NCBI RefSeq assembly: GCF_000799715.1
Contig: NZ_JUHG01000011.1
Span: 372,001 to 436,000 of the forward strand
Origin: Martinezella rhizogenes
GTDB lineage: Bacteria > Pseudomonadota > Alphaproteobacteria > Rhizobiales > Rhizobiaceae
Reading direction: 5' to 3'
DNA: 64,000 nt
Of the stretch, positions 60,736 to 64,000 are shown piece after piece. Every line of letters starts with the position of its first letter. Within the stretch, counting starts at the first letter, position 1. The translations under genes were made by a program, and so were the position numbers. Under the pieces are notes generated by a model. The model made no database searches. It was not told the DNA's origin and saw nothing but the letters and a program-made list of their open reading frames with translations.

Positions 60736-61665
60736 TCAATCGCCGAAGACCGACCAGCCGGTCCGCGCGGCAAGCATTTCCAGCGCCACCGCGCCGAGCT
60801 GCGAATTGCCGACCTTGTTCAGCCCAGGCGACCAGACCGCGATGGAGCCGATACCCGGCGCCACCGCCAAGATACCACCGCCAACGCCGCTCTTGCCGGG
60901 CAGGCCGACGTGATAAGCAAAATCGCCGGAACCGTCATAGTGACCGCAGGTCAGCATCAGCGCATTGATACGCCGCGCCCGCTTCGGCGAAACGACGGAA
61001 TGGCCGGTGATCGGATTGGTACCGCGAGCCGCGAGATAAAGCCCAGCTTTGGCAAGCTGCTGGCAGCTCATCGACACGGCGCATTGATGGAAATAGACGC
61101 CGAGCACATGTTCGACGGGATGGTCGATATTACCATAGGCGCGCATGAAATTGGCGAGCGCGAAATTGCGGAATCCAGTCTGCGTCTCCGAGCGCGCCAC
61201 CTTGTCGTCGATGGTGATCGACTCGTCATCGGCAACATAGCGCACGAAGCGCAGCAGCTCGCCGATCGCCTCGCGCGGCGCGTGGCCCGACAATACGACG
61301 TCGCTGACAGCGATCGCGCCGGCGTTGACGAAGGGATTACGCGGAATTCCCTCCTCCCGCTCAAGCTGGACGATGGAATTGAACGCCGTTCCGGAGGGCT
61401 CGCGGCCGACCCTGTTCCACAGGCTCTCACCCACCTTGCCGAGCGCCAGCGTCAGCATGAAGACCTTGGAAATGCTCTGGATGGAAAAGGGAATATCGGC
61501 ATGGCCGACACTGTGGATATTGCCGTCCACCGTCGCGATCGCCATGCCGAACTGGTTCGGATCGACCTTGGCTAACTCGGGAATATAGTCCGCGACCTTG
61601 CCTTCGCCGAGACGCGGCGAAAGCTCAGCATGGATGCTGTCGAGAACTGCCTGCAAATCCGCCAT
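60736..61665 (-). CDS. glsA: glutaminase
   Basis: This 309-residue serine-type glutaminase hydrolyses glutamine to glutamate and ammonia. It has the beta-lactamase-like fold: [16 protein letters not shown] (SxxK, Ser near residue 66), [13 protein letters not shown] and [19 protein letters not shown]. It continues through [19 protein letters not shown] and ends near [11 protein letters not shown]. The length matches YbaS/YneH-type glutaminases. ATG 61665 is followed upstream by the rpsD terminator, so it should have its own promoter or read-through. Confidence 0.95.
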   Translation of the reverse strand: MADLQAVLDSIHAELSPRLGEGKVADYIPELAKVDPNQFGMAIATVDGNIHSVGHADIPFSIQSISKVFMLTLALGKVGESLWNRVGREPSGTAFNSIVQLEREEGIPRNPFVNAGAIAVSDVVLSGHAPREAIGELLRFVRYVADDESITIDDKVARSETQTGFRNFALANFMRAYGNIDHPVEHVLGVYFHQCAVSMSCQQLAKAGLYLAARGTNPITGHSVVSPKRARRINALMLTCGHYDGSGDFAYHVGLPGKSGVGGGILAVAPGIGSIAVWSPGLNKVGNSQLGAVALEMLAARTGWSVFGD

Positions 61666-61681
61666 GATGATCTCCGCAAAG

Positions 61682-61710
61682 AAAAAAGCCGCCCAGAAGG
61701 AGCGGCTTTT
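61682..61710 (-). terminator. rpsD terminator
   Basis: On the minus strand AAAAGCCGC (61702-61710 complement) pairs with GCGGCTTTT (61684-61692 complement), and the stem runs into a T-run (61682-61687 complement). It lies 27 bp after the rpsD stop and just before glsA. Confidence 0.8.
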
Positions 61711-61736
61711 CCATTCGTAAGAAAGATATCCGCTGA

Positions 61737-62354
61737 TTAACGCGAATAAAATTCGACGACCAGCTGCGGTTCCATGACGACTGCGTACGGTACGTCAGCG
61801 AGGGTCGGAACGCGAGCGAAGGTAGCAACCATCTTGTTGTGGTCAGCTTCGATGTAGTCCGGAACGTCGCGCTCAGCCAGCGAAACCGCTTCCAGAACGA
61901 TCACGAGCTGCTTCGACTTTTCGCGAACTTCGATAACGTCGCCAGCCTTGCAGCGGTAGGAGCCGATGTTGACGCGAACGCCGTTAACCGAGACGTGGCC
62001 ATGGTTTACGAACTGACGGGCAGCGAAAACGGTCGGAACGAACTTGGCGCGGTAGACGATCGCGTCGAGACGCGATTCGAGCAGGCCGATCAGGTTTTCC
62101 GAGGTGTCGCCCTTGCGGCGGTTAGCTTCGTCGAAGGTGGCGCGGAACTGCTTCTCGCGCAGGTCGCCGTAGTAGCCCTTCAGCTTCTGCTTGGCGCGCA
62201 GCTGCACACCGAAGTCCGAAAGCTTGCCCTTGCGGCGCTGGCCGTGCTGGCCTGGGCCGTATTCGCGACGATTAACCGGGGACTTCGGACGACCCCAGAT
62301 ATTTTCGCCCATGCGGCGGTCAATTTTGTACTTGGACGATTCGCGCTTGCTCAT
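61737..62354 (-). CDS. rpsD: 30S ribosomal protein S4
   Basis: This 205-residue primary rRNA-binding protein has the S4 core: [51 protein letters not shown], and the S4 domain [31 protein letters not shown] (quoted as [14 protein letters not shown] and [12 protein letters not shown]). It ends VVEFYSR. It starts at ATG 62354, with AAAGGAAATGCG upstream. It is a stand-alone gene with a long leader of about 160 bp, which may contain an autoregulatory structure. Confidence 0.98.
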   Translation of the reverse strand: MSKRESSKYKIDRRMGENIWGRPKSPVNRREYGPGQHGQRRKGKLSDFGVQLRAKQKLKGYYGDLREKQFRATFDEANRRKGDTSENLIGLLESRLDAIVYRAKFVPTVFAARQFVNHGHVSVNGVRVNIGSYRCKAGDVIEVREKSKQLVIVLEAVSLAERDVPDYIEADHNKMVATFARVPTLADVPYAVVMEPQLVVEFYSR

Positions 62355-62522
62355 CGCATTTCCTTTCAAAGTGTTCGAGCGGCTTGTTGCCAAACCGCGA
62401 AGGAAACACGCCCTCCTCTGAACTCCGTTTTCGAGCTCTGACAGGCTCCTCACGTTAGCGAACGGAGGGACCACGGGACATGTCAGTGAAACACCGGACA
62501 TTTCTGCCCGGCGTTGGGGCGG

Positions 62523-62551
62523 TCTTTAGGCGGTCGTCATGAAATTGTCAA
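62523..62551 (-). promoter_or_regulatory. candidate rpsD promoter
   Basis: On the minus strand TTGACA (62551-62546) and TAAAGA (62528-62523) are spaced by 17 bases. This is a perfect -35 with a weak -10, placed about 170 bp upstream of the rpsD start. It leaves a leader of about 160 bases that could fold, and no known leader family was recognised. Confidence 0.5.
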
Positions 62552-62597
62552 CACACGGTCTCTCGCCGCCGTTGAGATTATGAGAAAAATCGCTATA

Positions 62598-62620
62598 TCT
62601 GATGCGTGATGTCTGATGCG
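62598..62620. promoter_or_regulatory. direct repeat upstream of vapB, candidate VapBC operator
   Basis: TCTGATGCG occurs at 62598-62606 and again at 62612-62620, period 14, just 17 bp before the vapB start. VapBC modules normally repress their own promoter, so this is a reasonable operator. An ATAT flank on each side adds partial dyad symmetry. Confidence 0.5.
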
Positions 62621-62636
62621 GATATGAGGTGCTGCG

Positions 62637-62864
62637 ATGAGAACGACTTTGGCAATCGATGACGATGTGCTTGCCGTGGCAAAAGCTATGGCGGAACAGC
62701 AGCATCGCAGTGTTGGCGACGTCATCTCAGATTTGGCGCGTCGCTCGCTCAACCGCCCACAGGCGGCAAAAGAACGGAATGGCGTTCCTTTGTTGATGCC
62801 GAAACCAGGCAATGCGCCAATCACGCTTGAAGTCGTCAACAAACTTCGAGACGAACTCCCGTGA
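62637..62864 (+). CDS. vapB: VapB-type antitoxin
   Basis: This 75-residue protein has a ribbon-helix-helix type N-terminus (MRTTLAIDDDVLAVAKAMAEQQHRSVGDVISDLARRSL, quoted as TTLAIDDDVLAVAKAMAE and RSVGDVISDLARRSL) and a basic, proline-rich tail that would thread into the toxin. GAGG lies seven bases before ATG 62637. The stop of vapB overlaps the GTG of vapC (four bases), as is usual for type II toxin-antitoxin pairs. The local GC content is lower than in the flanking rpsD region. Confidence 0.85.
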   Translation: MRTTLAIDDDVLAVAKAMAEQQHRSVGDVISDLARRSLNRPQAAKERNGVPLLMPKPGNAPITLEVVNKLRDELP

Positions 62865-63301
62865 CGTTCCTCCTTGATGTCAATGTCCTGATTGCCTTGT
62901 TTGATCCATCGCATGTCGCCCACGATACGGTGCACGGCTGGTTCAGCTCGATCGGCAATCGGAGTTGGGCGACATGCCCGCTAACAGAAAACGGTGTCAT
63001 TCGAATTCTCGGCCAAGCCGCTTATCCGAACTCTCCCGGCCCTCCATCGATGGTCGCGCCGTTGATTGCACAACTTCGTACTTTGCCAGGCCATGAATTC
63101 TGGTTCGATGACATCAGTCTGACAGACACGAGTTTGATCGACCCAACCCGCCTCCTCACGCCTGGGCAAATCATCGACAGTTATCTGTTGGCTCTTGCGA
63201 AATTCCATCATGGCAAGCTGGCTACTCTCGATCGGCGACTGTCCACTGCGGCGGTCAAGGACGGGAAAACCGCACTTCATGTCATTGGCAGCGACACCTG
63301 A
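62861..63301 (+). CDS. vapC: VapC-type PIN-domain toxin
   Basis: This 146-residue PIN domain has the acidic catalytic residues: FLLDVNVLIALFDP (Asp6), LTENGVIRIL (Glu near residue 43), IIDSYLLALAKFH (Asp near residue 106) and LATLDRRLSTAA (Asp near residue 125). The metal site is complete, so the protein should be an active RNase. Targets in the family are tRNA or rRNA. It starts with GTG 62861. It ends only 6 bp before the stop of the convergent unknown gene. Confidence 0.88.
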   Translation: MTFLLDVNVLIALFDPSHVAHDTVHGWFSSIGNRSWATCPLTENGVIRILGQAAYPNSPGPPSMVAPLIAQLRTLPGHEFWFDDISLTDTSLIDPTRLLTPGQIIDSYLLALAKFHHGKLATLDRRLSTAAVKDGKTALHVIGSDT

Positions 63302-63307
63302 TCCCGA

Positions 63308-64000
63308 TTATTCAGCCGCCGCCTGATCGCCACCATCGATATCAGGCGCATTGGCATCCCCCGGCGCGGTCTGGCTGCCGATATCCGGGAAGGCGACGAT
63401 GCGCTTGCCGGAGAAATCGGTGTGGACTACGACGCTGCCCTGCTCTTCAAAATAGCTGAGCAAGCGCCGGGCGCGCCGGGCGGAATGCGTGCCGTAGGCT
63501 CGTGCGATGCGGGCGTCGGAGGGGCATGGCTCTCCGCAGATGGCCGCCTTGGCGAGCATCAGGAAAACGCCCTGCAGATCGTCGGTAACGCCAGAAGAGA
63601 GCGACATGGCCGTGGCCCAGGCCTCCGTCGCCATGGTCGCCTCGTCGGCACCAGAGCGCACGATCGCCACGCGGCGGCGGAATTCCGAAAGTGCCATCGG
63701 CACGCCAGGCACGCGGCGCATGCGCAGCCGCACGAGGAATTCCTGATAGAGTACTGAATCCGTTCGGAAACCGGAGGCGGGATCATCGAGGATCTCGGAA
63801 AGTACAACGCCTACCCGCGCCTCGCGATCTTCCGGCGACAGTTCCGGCTGGCTCGCTCTCGGTTCGGCCGGCGCCGAGCTGGCGGCGGGTGTCGAGCGGG
63901 AGAGTTCCGCCAGAATATCCGTCGTCGGGCGCGGCGCGGGCGTAGTGCGGCGAACGACCGGCCTTGAGAATTCCTCCGGATCCGGCGTGAAAATCAGATC
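63308..64000 (-). CDS. uncharacterised protein, N-terminus outside the window
   Basis: The frame is open from the stop at 63308 to the window edge at 64000 (about 230 codons), so the true start lies beyond the right end. The visible part has a Pro/Ala/Arg-rich stretch (RPVVRRTTPAPRPTTDILAE), a helical core (SEILDDPASGFRTDSVLYQE, LRMRRVPGVPMALSEFRRRV, LQGVFLMLAKAAICGEPCPS) and a winged-helix-like segment (ARIARAYGTHSARRARRLLSYFEEQGSVVV, quoted as RIARAYGTHSARRARRLLSY). It ends in an acidic tail. The function is unknown; a DNA-binding regulator is possible. Confidence 0.65.
   Translation of the reverse strand, partial: DLIFTPDPEEFSRPVVRRTTPAPRPTTDILAELSRSTPAASSAPAEPRASQPELSPEDREARVGVVLSEILDDPASGFRTDSVLYQEFLVRLRMRRVPGVPMALSEFRRRVAIVRSGADEATMATEAWATAMSLSSGVTDDLQGVFLMLAKAAICGEPCPSDARIARAYGTHSARRARRLLSYFEEQGSVVVHTDFSGKRIVAFPDIGSQTAPGDANAPDIDGGDQAAAE

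Overview
The window reads as a chromosomal segment of a fast-growing rhizobium (Rhizobium/Agrobacterium group, Alphaproteobacteria). The pointers are high GC with GC-rich third codon positions, a suf gene order starting with a second cysteine desulfurase, Irr/RirA-like iron boxes, CtrA/GANTC-type sites, an ATP12 F1-assembly chaperone, RIME-like intergenic palindromes, and protein sequences closest in memory to Rhizobium. This assignment comes from recall and motif reading; no search was run. No phage, insertion sequence, CRISPR array, tRNA or rRNA gene was seen.

Layout. 1-5.8 kb (minus): DoxX (partial), propionyl-CoA carboxylase beta chain, a lipoprotein, then ATP12, HAD phosphatase and RluA-type pseudouridine synthase as a tight group, and a PCuAC copper chaperone. 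5.9-10.7 kb (plus): a sigma70-like promoter, a tandem glycine riboswitch and gcvT-gcvH-gcvP, closed by a strong terminator. 10.8-11.8 kb: an orphan HTH antitoxin-like gene and a ZIP metal transporter. 11.9-19.5 kb (minus): Fe-S assembly operon sufS2-sufB-orf-sufC-sufD-sufS-sufT-sufA, with a small unclassified orf coupled to sufB and candidate iron-responsive boxes upstream. 19.6-31.2 kb: hydrolase, GNAT, tyrS, VOC protein, a 1139-residue AsmA-like protein, a coupled 1-Cys peroxiredoxin/DUF455 diiron pair, an M23 peptidase with a CtrA-like site, a DEAD-box helicase and a NUDIX hydrolase. 31.2-36.4 kb (minus): a molybdoenzyme maturation set (CoxD AAA+, CoxE VWA, split XdhC, MoeA-MobA fusion, TfoX N-domain) without structural enzyme genes.

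36.4-64 kb: a RIME-like mosaic, flavin reductase, orphan substrate-binding protein, rpe, purB, and purine genes purC-purS-purQ separated from purL by a 4.3-kb insert. That insert holds a lipoprotein, a PLP dehydratase, a DUF1127 gene divergent from a MocR-type regulator, and a PagL-like lipid A deacylase. After purL come bolA, a lipase-like membrane protein, a small membrane protein, grxD, two tandem Bcr/CflA exporters, a class III cyclase with a duplicated membrane motif, two tandem inositol-monophosphatase paralogues, ttcA, glsA, rpsD, a vapBC toxin-antitoxin pair and a truncated unknown gene.

Most of the window is ordinary core chromosome. The least explained parts are the small orf inside the suf operon, the peroxiredoxin/DUF455 pair, the MocR/DUF1127 control region, the cyclase with the repeated WHG membrane motif, and the cox-type maturation cluster without its enzyme. 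I found nothing that I can claim as a demonstrably new system.
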